Assembly (NCBI RefSeq): GCF_000729995.1
Contig: NZ_JNFG01000014.1
Coordinates: 1-64,000, forward strand
Source of the DNA: Caballeronia sordidicola
GTDB lineage: Bacteria; Pseudomonadota; Gammaproteobacteria; Burkholderiales; Burkholderiaceae
DNA length: 64,000 nucleotides
Reading direction: 5' to 3'
Both the position numbers and the translations under genes were made by a program. Position 1 is the stretch's first letter, and the number at the start of each line of letters is the position of its first letter. Below are positions 48,511-56,316 of the stretch, in pieces. The notes under the pieces were generated by a model. The model saw nothing but the letters and a program-made list of their open reading frames with translations. It made no database searches and had not been told where the DNA came from.

Positions 48511-48990
48511 TCAGTCGATGGTTGTCGCCTGCGGTGAATGGACGCTGCGTAGCTGGAACTTGCCGTTGTCGTTGAAGAGCCAATCTTCGAACAAATCGAG
48601 CTGGCCGTTGCCATCGAGCAGGCGGGTTGGTGGCGTCGGCAATGGTGACGCACGTCGCAGCGACGCGAGCGCGGTCGCTTCGGCTTCGTCGTCGCCATTG
48701 GTCCGGTAGACCGATGATCGGAGCACGCGACCGTTGCGGTCCACGGTAAACGCGACTACGACGAGCGAGCGCAGCATCGCTTGCGGCGTGCCTTTGAGCA
48801 CCAGCGAAGGATTGTGATCGAAGATGTGTTGCGCAACGCGCACCTTGTACTGATCGAGTGTCGCGCCGCTTACGGCAGCGGCCGGTTTTGACTCGAGCGC
48901 GCTAGGGGGCGGGGTGATCGTGCAAGCGGCGATGGTTGCCGCTATTGCTGTGGCAAGCGCGATACGCGCGATTTTCAGGCTGGAGGTCAT
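48511..48990 (-). CDS. Lipoprotein with a TonB C-terminal domain
   Basis: 159 aa. Signal peptide with lipobox IAAC (Cys22 or nearby), a short Pro/Ser/Ala-rich spacer, then a TonB-like C-terminal domain (about residues 65-150; VVVAFTVDRNGRVLRSSV and ASLRRASPLPTPP are typical). As an anchored lipoprotein it lacks the inner membrane helix of a true TonB, so it is unlikely to couple the proton motive force itself. It may be a periplasmic TonB-box binding or envelope protein. Start ATG 48990. Confidence 0.82.
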   Translation of the reverse strand: MTSSLKIARIALATAIAATIAACTITPPPSALESKPAAAVSGATLDQYKVRVAQHIFDHNPSLVLKGTPQAMLRSLVVVAFTVDRNGRVLRSSVYRTNGDDEAEATALASLRRASPLPTPPTRLLDGNGQLDLFEDWLFNDNGKFQLRSVHSPQATTID

Positions 48991-49103
48991 GGCAAGCGAG
49001 GCTCCGCGAATTCGTTGTACTCATACTTAACAATACGCGGCTGGTCCGGGACTTGCTGCCCATTTTGCAAGTCCACTGCATTTTGATGCGCAAGGAGAAG
49101 ACC

Positions 49104-49262
49104 ATGAGCAACGATTCCACCGATGTGAAAACACCGAAGCCCGCCGAACACAGCGATAACGAGGCAAGCAAGATGCCCGAGCGCGACGACGACGACCGTA
49201 AGCAGGCCCCAAGCGATAAACCCGGAAAGAAGCCAGGAGAGGGCGAGCCGGATGTGGGGTGA
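49104..49262 (+). CDS. Small hydrophilic, probably disordered protein (52 aa)
   Basis: ATG 49104 follows AAGGAGAAG, a near-perfect Shine-Dalgarno. The 52 residues are almost all Asp, Glu, Lys, Pro, Ser (for example PERDDDDRKQAPSDKPGKK) with no hydrophobic core, so the chain is likely unstructured. It has its own strong terminator 26 nt beyond the stop. The family is not recognised; similar short acidic/basic peptides are seen as stress-related proteins in Burkholderia. Confidence 0.68.
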   Translation: MSNDSTDVKTPKPAEHSDNEASKMPERDDDDRKQAPSDKPGKKPGEGEPDVG

Positions 49263-49288
49263 GACTGAGTAGGCGCGTCCCGCAAGGT

Positions 49289-49320
49289 AAAAACCCGCAT
49301 CGGAGACGATGCGGGTTTTT
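49289..49320 (+). terminator. Intrinsic terminator after the 52-aa gene
   Basis: A 14-bp perfect stem (49289-49302 with 49307-49320), GAGA tetraloop and T-run to 49321. Confidence 0.93.
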
Positions 49321-49340
49321 TATCGCGATGCAGTTGTTTT

Positions 49341-49388
49341 TTGTACTAACAAAAAATTACATTGCTTTTGGATTAAAGTTAGTACAAT
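49341..49388 (+). promoter_or_regulatory. brnTA promoter with flanking inverted repeat
   Basis: TTGTACTAAC (49341-49350) and its complement GTTAGTACAA (49378-49387) are 27 nt apart. The right arm overlaps a TACAAT -10 box (49383-49388), and TTGCTT (49362-49367) could be the -35 with a short 15-nt spacer. The -10 is only 6 nt before the brnT ATG. BrnA-type antitoxins repress their own operon, so these arms are the likely operator. Confidence 0.6.
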
Positions 49389-49394
49389 AATTGC

Positions 49395-49667
49395 ATGAGA
49401 ATTCTTTACGACAGGGTGAAGCGCGATAAAACCTTCGTTGAGCGCGGACTGGATTTTGAGCTTGCTCCCGAGGTTTTTGCGGGCATGACGCTGACGCAAC
49501 CAGACTTGCGCTTCGATTATGGGGAACAACGATTCACGACTGCGGGTTGGTTGCATGGCCGGATTGTCGTGTTGGTCTGGACGCCCCGCGGCGCGGATCG
49601 CCGCATCATAAGCATGAGGAAAGCAAATGACCGCGAAACTAAAAAGCTCGCCGAGCACCTGGGTTGA
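49395..49667 (+). CDS. brnT: BrnT-family toxin (type II toxin-antitoxin)
   Basis: 90 aa, RelE-like ribonuclease fold of the BrnT family (PF04365). The family signatures LDFELAPEVFAG, FDYGEQRFTTAGWLHGR and RRIISMRKANDRE are in order. BrnT of Brucella cleaves RNA and is neutralised by BrnA. It overlaps brnA by 41 nt. No Shine-Dalgarno precedes ATG 49395 and the promoter -10 box ends at 49388, so the mRNA is probably leaderless. The first residues (MRILYD) are the expected first strand, so a later start is unlikely. Confidence 0.9.
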   Translation: MRILYDRVKRDKTFVERGLDFELAPEVFAGMTLTQPDLRFDYGEQRFTTAGWLHGRIVVLVWTPRGADRRIISMRKANDRETKKLAEHLG

Positions 49668-49905
49668 TCCCGACGATGCGCCCGAAATTACCGATGATTG
49701 GATCGCCAGCGCGGAGCTGCGCGATGGTGAAAAGGTCGTGCGGAGGGGAAGGCCGCTCGGCAGCACAAAGACACCGACGACAGTCCGCCTCGACAACGAA
49801 GTACTCGAAGCGTTTCGCTCGACAGGACCGCGTTGGCAATCGCGCCTGAACGCCGCGCTGGCCGATTGGCTCAAGACTCATTCGCCGGATGAACTGGCGG
49901 TGTGA
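49627..49905 (+). CDS. brnA: BrnA-family antitoxin
   Basis: 92 aa. N-terminal toxin-binding region with WVDPDDAPEITDDWI, then VRRGRPLGSTKTPTTVRLDNEVLEAFRSTG, the ribbon-helix-helix DNA-binding part (PF14384), and WQSRLNAALADWLKTH. The ATG at 49627 lies 41 nt inside brnT, with AGGAAAGCAA providing a Shine-Dalgarno, so it is co-expressed. It should bind the inverted repeat in its own promoter. Confidence 0.92.
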   Translation: MTAKLKSSPSTWVDPDDAPEITDDWIASAELRDGEKVVRRGRPLGSTKTPTTVRLDNEVLEAFRSTGPRWQSRLNAALADWLKTHSPDELAV

Positions 49906-49970
49906 CGTGCGTGGTATGGCGGAGGGGAGTTTGAAGCGAAGGGTTGCACACAAGCTGAAATGCTGGTTTT

Positions 49971-50060
49971 TGGCGGAAGCGGTGAGATTCGAACTCACGG
50001 ACGAGTCACCCCGTCGCTAGTTTTCAAGACTAGTGCCTTAAACCGCTCGGCCACGCTTCC
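49971..50060 (-). tRNA. tRNA-Ser (anticodon TGA)
   Basis: 90 nt including CCA (rc of TGG at 49971-49973). Acceptor GGAAGCG pairs with CGCTTCC, anticodon stem CTAGT/ACTAG with loop CTTGAAA (TGA, reads UCA and relatives), and a long variable arm as expected for serine. Confidence 0.97.
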
Positions 50061-50182
50061 ACGTTTCAAAAATTTTCACACACAGCAACTACGAGAAAAG
50101 TGCGTTCAAACTGCGTCGCACCTTTCCGGCAAGGCGCGTATTGTAGCGCAACTTTCGCGGGCGTCCATCAAGCAAAACCGCC

Positions 50183-51412
50183 TTACCCTTCCAGTGACCT
50201 CGTCGCTCGCAAACCGGGAAACAATCGCATCCATAACAACGCAACGGCGATCGTTCCTACGCCGCCGATCAACACCGCCGGCACCGCGCCGAACAGTCCC
50301 GCCGTCATCCCGGACTCGAACTCGCCCAGCTGATTCGATGTCCCGATAAACAGCGAATTGATGGCGCCCACGCGTCCTCGCATATCGTCGGGTGTTTGAA
50401 GCTGAACGAGCGACATACGCACGACGACGCTGATCACATCGGAGGCACCGAGCGCGGCCAGCGCGATCAGCGAGACATACAGATTCCGCGATAACCCGAA
50501 CACAATCGTAGCAATGCCAAATGCGATCACGCCGCCGAACATCGCTGTCCCGGCGCGCTGCCGCAACGGGAAATGCGCGAGATAAATCGATCCGGCCAGC
50601 GCGCCAACGGCAGGCGCCGCGCGCAATACGCCAAGCGCCCACGGGCCGGCGTGCAAGATATCGCGGGCGAAAACGGGTAGCAACGCCGTCGCGCCGCCTA
50701 GCAACACCGCGAACAGATCCAGCGATAACGCCCCCAAAATCACAGGCTTGCGTCGAATGAAGGCGATGCCGGAGAAGAGCGACTCGAACGTCAGCGGTGT
50801 GCGCATGCGTACCACTTGTTCGATTTTTATCGATGACAAAGACACCGCCGCCCCAATGAACGCCACCGCTACCGCGCCATAAACCGTAAGCGCTCCGAGT
50901 CCATAGAGCAGACCACCCATTGCCGGTCCGAGGATCTGTGCTGTCTGGTTCGCCGACGTCGACCACGCGGTCGCGTACTGCAACTGGGCGCGCGGAATCA
51001 GGTTGGGCAAGAGTGCGGCCATCGAAGGCGACTCGAACGCTCGCGCCGACCCGGCAACAGCTGCGATCAAATAGATCAGCCCCTGGCTGGTCATTCCGCG
51101 CCACGTCGCAACGCACAGCGTCAACGCGGCCACGCCCTGAATTGCCTGACAGACGAACGCGATCGTGCGCCGATCGTAGCGGTCGGCGACATGGCCGACC
51201 ACCAGCGTGAGCATGAACATTGGCAGGAACTGCGAGAGGCCGACGAGTCCGAGTGCGAACGCGCTGTGTGTGATCGAGTAGATCTGCCAGCCGATTGCCA
51301 CGGACATCATCTGAAACGCAACCGATGACATCACCCGCGCGCTCCAGAACAGCGCAAAGGGCCGGTGCCGCATCACGGAGCCGGCGGTCAGAGCAGGGGC
51401 GGGCGCATTCAA
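50183..51412 (-). CDS. MFS exporter (EntS-like, PF05977)
   Basis: 409 aa, 12 transmembrane helices. The N-terminus RPFALFWSARVMSSVAFQMMSVAIGWQIYS and the loop VGHVADRYDRR after helix 2 are typical of the enterobactin-exporter-like MFS_3 group. Charged residues in helix 4-5 (ARAFESPSMAALLP) match the family. No siderophore genes adjoin, so the substrate is open. The start is one base past the hemW stop codon; it is last in rph-rdgB-hemW and probably in that transcript. Confidence 0.92.
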   Translation of the reverse strand: MNAPAPALTAGSVMRHRPFALFWSARVMSSVAFQMMSVAIGWQIYSITHSAFALGLVGLSQFLPMFMLTLVVGHVADRYDRRTIAFVCQAIQGVAALTLCVATWRGMTSQGLIYLIAAVAGSARAFESPSMAALLPNLIPRAQLQYATAWSTSANQTAQILGPAMGGLLYGLGALTVYGAVAVAFIGAAVSLSSIKIEQVVRMRTPLTFESLFSGIAFIRRKPVILGALSLDLFAVLLGGATALLPVFARDILHAGPWALGVLRAAPAVGALAGSIYLAHFPLRQRAGTAMFGGVIAFGIATIVFGLSRNLYVSLIALAALGASDVISVVVRMSLVQLQTPDDMRGRVGAINSLFIGTSNQLGEFESGMTAGLFGAVPAVLIGGVGTIAVALLWMRLFPGLRATRSLEG

Positions 51413-51413
51413 T

Positions 51414-52658
51414 TTAACGGTCTTCCTTGATCGTTATCGACGGCGTGTCCCTGAGAAAGAGCGCCTGCAGGTCGTTGAGAAAATCCTGTCCGCGCTGCGT
51501 TGGCGCAATGCGTTCAATATCGCGCGTGATCAAGCCACGACGCTCCGCTTCCACCAGCCCCGATTCGATTGCAGACATCGCGAGCCCGGTTCGTTCGTTG
51601 AACGAATGCACCGGAAACCCTTCTACGAGTCGCAACGTGTTGAGCATGAATTCGAAGGGCAAGTCGCGCGGCCCGACCTCGTTCTCTTCTTGTATAGCCG
51701 CGCCGCTAAGCGCTTCATCCATGTACGTTCCAGGATGTTTATAACGCACCTGGCGCACGATTTTCTGCGGAAACGACAGCTTGGTATGCGCACCGGCACC
51801 AATGCCGAGATAGTCGCCAAAGCGCCAGTAGTTCAGGTTGTGCTGGCTCTTCCTGTGCGGCTTCGCATAGGCCGACACCTCGTAGCGTTCATAACCGGCC
51901 GAAGCCGTGCGCTCGTGAATCCAGTCCTGCATGTCGGCGGAAGCGTCGTCATCGGGAACGGGCGGCGGGTACTTCGCGAACATCGTGTTCGGTTCAAGCG
52001 TCAGGTGATACAGCGACAAATGCGGCGGCGCGAAACTGATAGCAGTTTCGATATCCGCCCGGCATTCATCCAGCGTTTGCTTGGGCAGCGCGAACATCAG
52101 GTCGAGATTGAAGTTATCAAAGTTCCTGGCCGCTATTTCCACTGCCTGACGCGCTTGCGTTGCATCGTGAATCCGGCCGAGCGCTTTCAGATGCTGCTCG
52201 TTGAAACTTTGAATACCGATCGATAACCGGTTCACGCCGCTCGCCCGGAACTGCGTGAACTTCGCGGCTTCGAACGTGCCGGGATTGGCTTCGAGCGTGA
52301 TTTCCGCGTCGGCGTCGAGCGGTAGCAGTGCGCGGGCGTCGGAGAGCAGGCGGTCCAGTCCTTTCGCCGACAGCAAGCTGGGCGTCCCGCCGCCAATGAA
52401 AATGGTGTGGACCTGCCGGCCCCAGACCATCGGCAACGCGCGCTCGAGATCGGCGCGCAATGCATCGAGATAACGTTCCTCGGGAAACGTCTCGCCCTTC
52501 CACTCGTGGGAGTTGAAATCGCAATACGGGCATTTGCGCACGCACCACGGGAAATGCACGTACAGCGACAAGGGCGGCAACGACGTCAGCCGGATACTGC
52601 CCGGCGACGTGAACGCCTTGACCACGTTGATCGTCTGAGGACCGCTCGAGCTGGCCAT
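51414..52658 (-). CDS. hemW: Radical SAM heme chaperone HemW
   Basis: 414 aa. Radical SAM cluster motif C39-V-R-K-C43-P-Y-C46-D-F, the HemW form. The GGGTPS element, EANPGT and SIGIQSFN all follow. C-terminal HemN_C-like winged region (about 330-414). HemW binds and inserts heme into respiratory proteins; it lacks the oxygen-independent coproporphyrinogen oxidase residues of HemN. ATG 52658 overlaps the rdgB stop by one base (TAATG). A 10-residue stretch before the signature makes this start family-like. Confidence 0.95.
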   Translation of the reverse strand: MASSSGPQTINVVKAFTSPGSIRLTSLPPLSLYVHFPWCVRKCPYCDFNSHEWKGETFPEERYLDALRADLERALPMVWGRQVHTIFIGGGTPSLLSAKGLDRLLSDARALLPLDADAEITLEANPGTFEAAKFTQFRASGVNRLSIGIQSFNEQHLKALGRIHDATQARQAVEIAARNFDNFNLDLMFALPKQTLDECRADIETAISFAPPHLSLYHLTLEPNTMFAKYPPPVPDDDASADMQDWIHERTASAGYERYEVSAYAKPHRKSQHNLNYWRFGDYLGIGAGAHTKLSFPQKIVRQVRYKHPGTYMDEALSGAAIQEENEVGPRDLPFEFMLNTLRLVEGFPVHSFNERTGLAMSAIESGLVEAERRGLITRDIERIAPTQRGQDFLNDLQALFLRDTPSITIKEDR

Positions 52659-53287
52659 TACGATATTTCCTTCAACCGCGCCAGCAGATGCCGAAGCGCA
52701 ATCGCCCGATGACTGTTGGCGTTTTTCACAGCGGGATCGAGTTCGGCGGCGGTTTGTCCCAGCGACGGCACCAGGAAATGTGCGTCATAACCAAAGCCGT
52801 TCGCCCCGCGCGGGGTATCGATGACTTCGCCGTGCCAGCGGCCTTCCGCAATTAGCGGTTCCGGATCGTCGGCATGGCGCACCAGCACGAGGACGGAGAA
52901 GAAATACGCACGTCGATCCGATTCGCTAGCGAGATCCTTCACGAGCCGCGCATTGTTCGCGGCATCGCTTTTCTCGCCGCCGTTGAGCAATTGAGCATAA
53001 CGCGCCGAATACACGCCCGGCGCACCGCGCAACGCATGCACGCAGAGGCCGGAGTCGTCGGCAAGGGCAGGCAATCCCGTCGCCGCCGATGCATGCCGCG
53101 CCTTCGCCAACGCATTCTCGACGAAGGTCACATGCGGTTCCTCGGCCTCGGACACGCCCAGTTCACCCTGCGTCACGAGATCGATGCCGGCCGTGCTCAG
53201 CAGGGCTGCGAACTCGCGCAATTTGCCGGGGTTGTTCGACGCGAGTACGACGCGTCCCAAGGCGCTAGCGGTATCGGAATCAGACAC
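52658..53287 (-). CDS. rdgB: Non-canonical purine NTP pyrophosphatase (Ham1/RdgB)
   Basis: 209 aa. Hydrolyses dITP, XTP and similar damaged nucleotides, keeping them out of DNA. N-terminal [18 protein letters not shown] is the family start, followed by [22 protein letters not shown], the substrate/metal site, and [11 protein letters not shown]. The start at 53287 overlaps the end of rph by 8 nt, so translation is coupled. Middle gene of rph-rdgB-hemW. Confidence 0.97.
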   Translation of the reverse strand: MSDSDTASALGRVVLASNNPGKLREFAALLSTAGIDLVTQGELGVSEAEEPHVTFVENALAKARHASAATGLPALADDSGLCVHALRGAPGVYSARYAQLLNGGEKSDAANNARLVKDLASESDRRAYFFSVLVLVRHADDPEPLIAEGRWHGEVIDTPRGANGFGYDAHFLVPSLGQTAAELDPAVKNANSHRAIALRHLLARLKEIS

Positions 53288-54041
53288 TGAGCAACTCCAG
53301 CGCGATCTTCTGCTTCGCGATCAACGTTTCGATACCGCTCTGCGCCAGATCCATCAGCGCGGTCATCTCGGCGCGCGTGAACGGTACGCCTTCTGCCGTT
53401 CCCTGTACTTCGACAAAACCACCGGCGCCGGTCATCACGACGTTCATGTCGGTGTCGCACTGCGAGTCTTCGTCATAATCGAGATCGAGCACCGGCTGGC
53501 CGTTGTACACGCCGACCGAGATCGCCGCGACAAATTGATTGATCGGTGATTCCGCGAGTCTGCCGGCGGCCAGCAGCTTGGTTACCGCATCGTGGGCTGC
53601 GACAAACGCGCCGGTAATGCTTGCCGTGCGCGTACCGCCGTCGGCCTGGATCACGTCGCAATCGATGTGCAGCGTGCGCGCGCCCAGCTTGTTCAGATCG
53701 AACACGGAACGCAGCGCGCGCCCGATCAGGCGCTGGATCTCCTGCGTGCGGCCGGTTTGCTTGCCGCGCGCGGCTTCACGGTCGTTACGCGTGTTGGTGG
53801 CACGGGGCAGCATGCCGTATTCGGCCGTGAGCCAGCCTTGATCGCGTCCGCGCAGGAATTCGGGCACGCGCTCGGAAATGCTCGCGGTGCAGATCACTTT
53901 GGTATCGCCGAATTCGACGAGAACCGACCCTTCCGCATGCTTCGTGTAGTGCCGCGTGATGCGCACGTCGCGCAATTGGTCCGCGCGACGTGCGCTCGGG
54001 CGGTTGAACGGGGCGGACGGGTTCAGCGTGGAGTCGGTCAT
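53280..54041 (-). CDS. rph: Ribonuclease PH
   Basis: 253 aa, a phosphorolytic 3'-5' exoribonuclease that trims tRNA 3' ends. Core motifs KVICTASI, the phosphate-site [11 protein letters not shown] and [17 protein letters not shown] are intact. The N-terminal [25 protein letters not shown] is about ten residues longer than in E. coli Rph, as is usual in Burkholderia. ATG 54041; the ORF is open to 54374 but that sequence is the divergent promoter region with yicC. First gene of the operon. Confidence 0.95.
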   Translation of the reverse strand: MTDSTLNPSAPFNRPSARRADQLRDVRITRHYTKHAEGSVLVEFGDTKVICTASISERVPEFLRGRDQGWLTAEYGMLPRATNTRNDREAARGKQTGRTQEIQRLIGRALRSVFDLNKLGARTLHIDCDVIQADGGTRTASITGAFVAAHDAVTKLLAAGRLAESPINQFVAAISVGVYNGQPVLDLDYDEDSQCDTDMNVVMTGAGGFVEVQGTAEGVPFTRAEMTALMDLAQSGIETLIAKQKIALELLSV

Positions 54042-54384
54042 GGAGGCGGCAAAGTGAAGGAAACGCAGTGAAAAGGAGCTTGGGCGCACGGTAAAAAAAG
54101 CGTAAAAATCGCGCCAAGGTACGAATTTTATCCGCAATCGGAGTGAGCGTCCGGCGCGGCTTTCCGGGTTCACCCGGTGTTCATCCGTGCGCGCCGCATG
54201 GCGGCATTGCGTTTCCACGGGCGGGATCGGCAAAAATGGGATAATGCCAGCTTCCTCGCCCGGCCAACATTGCCTGCCATCTCGCGCAGCTTCACGCCGG
54301 GCGTTTCGAAGCGAACTGGCCGTGCCGCGCAAGCAGCAAAGCGAACAGCAAAAAGCGCCACGGCCTTCAATCACGGACGCGACA

Positions 54385-55317
54385 ATGATCTACAGCATGA
54401 CAGGCTACGCCAGCGCAACGCGCGAAGTAGCGTCGGACGGTGCGGGCGCCAATGGCTCGGGCGTGGGCGTATCGGTGGAATTGCGCACGGTGAATTCGCG
54501 CTTCCTCGATATGAATTTCCGCATGCCCGAAGACGTGCGCGTGTGCGAGCCGCAATTGCGCGAAATGCTGATGAACAAGCTGTCGCGCGGCAAGGTCGAC
54601 ATCCGCATCAACCTGAATCGCGCAGAGCAGACCACGATTGCAGGCGTGCTCAATCGCGATGCGCTGTCGCAACTCGCCGCGCTCGAGCGCTCGGTGCTGG
54701 ATATTTTCCCCGATGCCGAACGCATGCGCACGGGTGAAATCCTGCGCTGGCCTGGCATTTTGTCGGAGAGCGGGGTATCGGCGGAAACGCTGCGCGACGC
54801 GGTCCTGGCATGCGGCAAGCAGGCGATCACCGAACTTATCGATGTCCGCGCCCGTGAAGGCGCCGCGCTTGCCGCCGTGCTGATCGCGAACGTGACGGAA
54901 ATGGAAGCTATCGTGGCAAAGGTCACGCCGCTCGTGCCGGAACTGATCACGAAGCATCAGCAGAAAATTGTCGAGCGTTTGCAGGATGCGCTGGGCATTG
55001 CGTCGCCGGAAGGCACGCAAACCAGCATCCCGCGCGAGGAAATCGCGGAACGGATTCGCCAGGAAGTGACCATGTACGGCATCCGTATCGACATCACCGA
55101 GGAATTGCAGCGTCTCTCCGCGCATCTGGCGGAAACCCGCCATGTGCTGCAAAAGGGCGGGAAAGTGGGCAAGCGGCTCGACTTCATGATGCAAGAACTG
55201 AATCGCGAAGCGAACACGCTCGGGTCGAAAGCGGCTGCGAAAGAACTGGCGGATTCGTCGATGACGCTCAAATTGCTCATCGAACAGATGCGCGAGCAAG
55301 TGCAAAACCTGGAGTAA
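54385..55317 (+). CDS. yicC: YicC-family endoribonuclease
   Basis: 310 aa. N-terminal YicC domain ([14 protein letters not shown], then [19 protein letters not shown]), and a C-terminal DUF1732 with [14 protein letters not shown] ([16 protein letters not shown]) and the ending [14 protein letters not shown]. Relatives (YicC, YloC) are RNA-cleaving enzymes; E. coli YicC acts on small RNA RyhB together with PNPase. The start at 54385 is conserved; the frame is open to 54187. gmk follows 7 nt after the stop. Confidence 0.94.
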   Translation: MIYSMTGYASATREVASDGAGANGSGVGVSVELRTVNSRFLDMNFRMPEDVRVCEPQLREMLMNKLSRGKVDIRINLNRAEQTTIAGVLNRDALSQLAALERSVLDIFPDAERMRTGEILRWPGILSESGVSAETLRDAVLACGKQAITELIDVRAREGAALAAVLIANVTEMEAIVAKVTPLVPELITKHQQKIVERLQDALGIASPEGTQTSIPREEIAERIRQEVTMYGIRIDITEELQRLSAHLAETRHVLQKGGKVGKRLDFMMQELNREANTLGSKAAAKELADSSMTLKLLIEQMREQVQNLE

Positions 55318-55324
55318 CGCTGCC

Positions 55325-55993
55325 ATGAACGACGCACAACAACGCAACACCTACGCCGGGGTTTATCCGGGCAACCTGTTCATGGTTGTCGCGCCATCGG
55401 GCGCGGGCAAGTCGACGCTGGTCAACGCGCTGCTCGCACAGGATCAAGCGATCCGCCTGTCCGTGTCGTACACCACGCGCGAACCGCGCCCGGGTGAAGA
55501 AAATGGCGTTCAATACCATTTCGCTTCCGTCGATGACTTCATGGCGCGACACGCCGCCGGCGAGTTCCTCGAAAGCGCGGAAGTGCACGGCAACTACTAC
55601 GCAACCTCGCGCGTGTGGATTGAAGCGCAGATGAAAAGCGGCCACGACGTGCTGCTTGAAATCGACTGGCAAGGCGCGCAACAGGTCAAGAAACGCTTTC
55701 GCAACGCGGTGGAAATCTTTATCCTGCCGCCGTCGCTGGATGCGCTGGAAGAGCGCCTGAAGAAGCGCGGCCAGGACGCGCCGAACGTGATCGTTCGCCG
55801 TTTGCTGGCAGCAGGCAGCGAGATGGCGCATGCGCCGGAAGCGGAATACGTGCTGATCAACGAGAACTTCGAGCGCGCGCTTGGCGAGTTGCAGTGTCTC
55901 GTTGCAGCCACACGGCTGCGTTTCGGTTCACAGTACGCCCGTCATACGCAGTTGTTTGTCGAGTTAGGCATACACTCGCCGCACGCCGAGTGA
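55325..55993 (+). CDS. gmk: Guanylate kinase
   Basis: 222 aa, converts GMP to GDP. P-loop APSGAGKST at residues about 23-31, GMP-binding [21 protein letters not shown], and [13 protein letters not shown] with the catalytic Asp. It supplies GDP/GTP, the substrate for the (p)ppGpp synthetase encoded two genes later. Compact operon with yicC upstream, then rpoZ and spoT. Confidence 0.97.
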   Translation: MNDAQQRNTYAGVYPGNLFMVVAPSGAGKSTLVNALLAQDQAIRLSVSYTTREPRPGEENGVQYHFASVDDFMARHAAGEFLESAEVHGNYYATSRVWIEAQMKSGHDVLLEIDWQGAQQVKKRFRNAVEIFILPPSLDALEERLKKRGQDAPNVIVRRLLAAGSEMAHAPEAEYVLINENFERALGELQCLVAATRLRFGSQYARHTQLFVELGIHSPHAE

Positions 55994-56050
55994 ACGGGGC
56001 TTTCCGGTCACATAAGGTAGAATGAAGAACATATCGAGAAGGAATCAACC

Positions 56051-56254
56051 ATGGCCCGCATCACCGTCGAAGACTGTCTGAAAATGATCCCCAATCGCTT
56101 CGAGCTCGCGCTCGCAGCAACGTATCGCGCGCGTCAGCTCGCTCAAGGCCATACGCCGAAGATCGAAAGCCGCGATAAACCGACTGTTGTTGCGCTGCGC
56201 GAAATCGCGGCCGGCCAGGTCGGCGTCGAGATGTTGAAGAAGGTGCCGGTCTGA
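56051..56254 (+). CDS. rpoZ: RNA polymerase omega subunit
   Basis: 67 aa. [29 protein letters not shown] is the whole conserved part of omega. It assists beta' assembly and, with ppGpp, forms one of the ppGpp binding sites on RNA polymerase. AGAAGGAAT gives the Shine-Dalgarno. Lies between gmk and spoT, as in E. coli. Confidence 0.97.
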   Translation: MARITVEDCLKMIPNRFELALAATYRARQLAQGHTPKIESRDKPTVVALREIAAGQVGVEMLKKVPV

Positions 56255-56316
56255 TTTGCGGCCCGGACGTCTGCGCGCATTGTCACTAACCGCGTCAGCC
56301 AACCACGGAGGCGACC

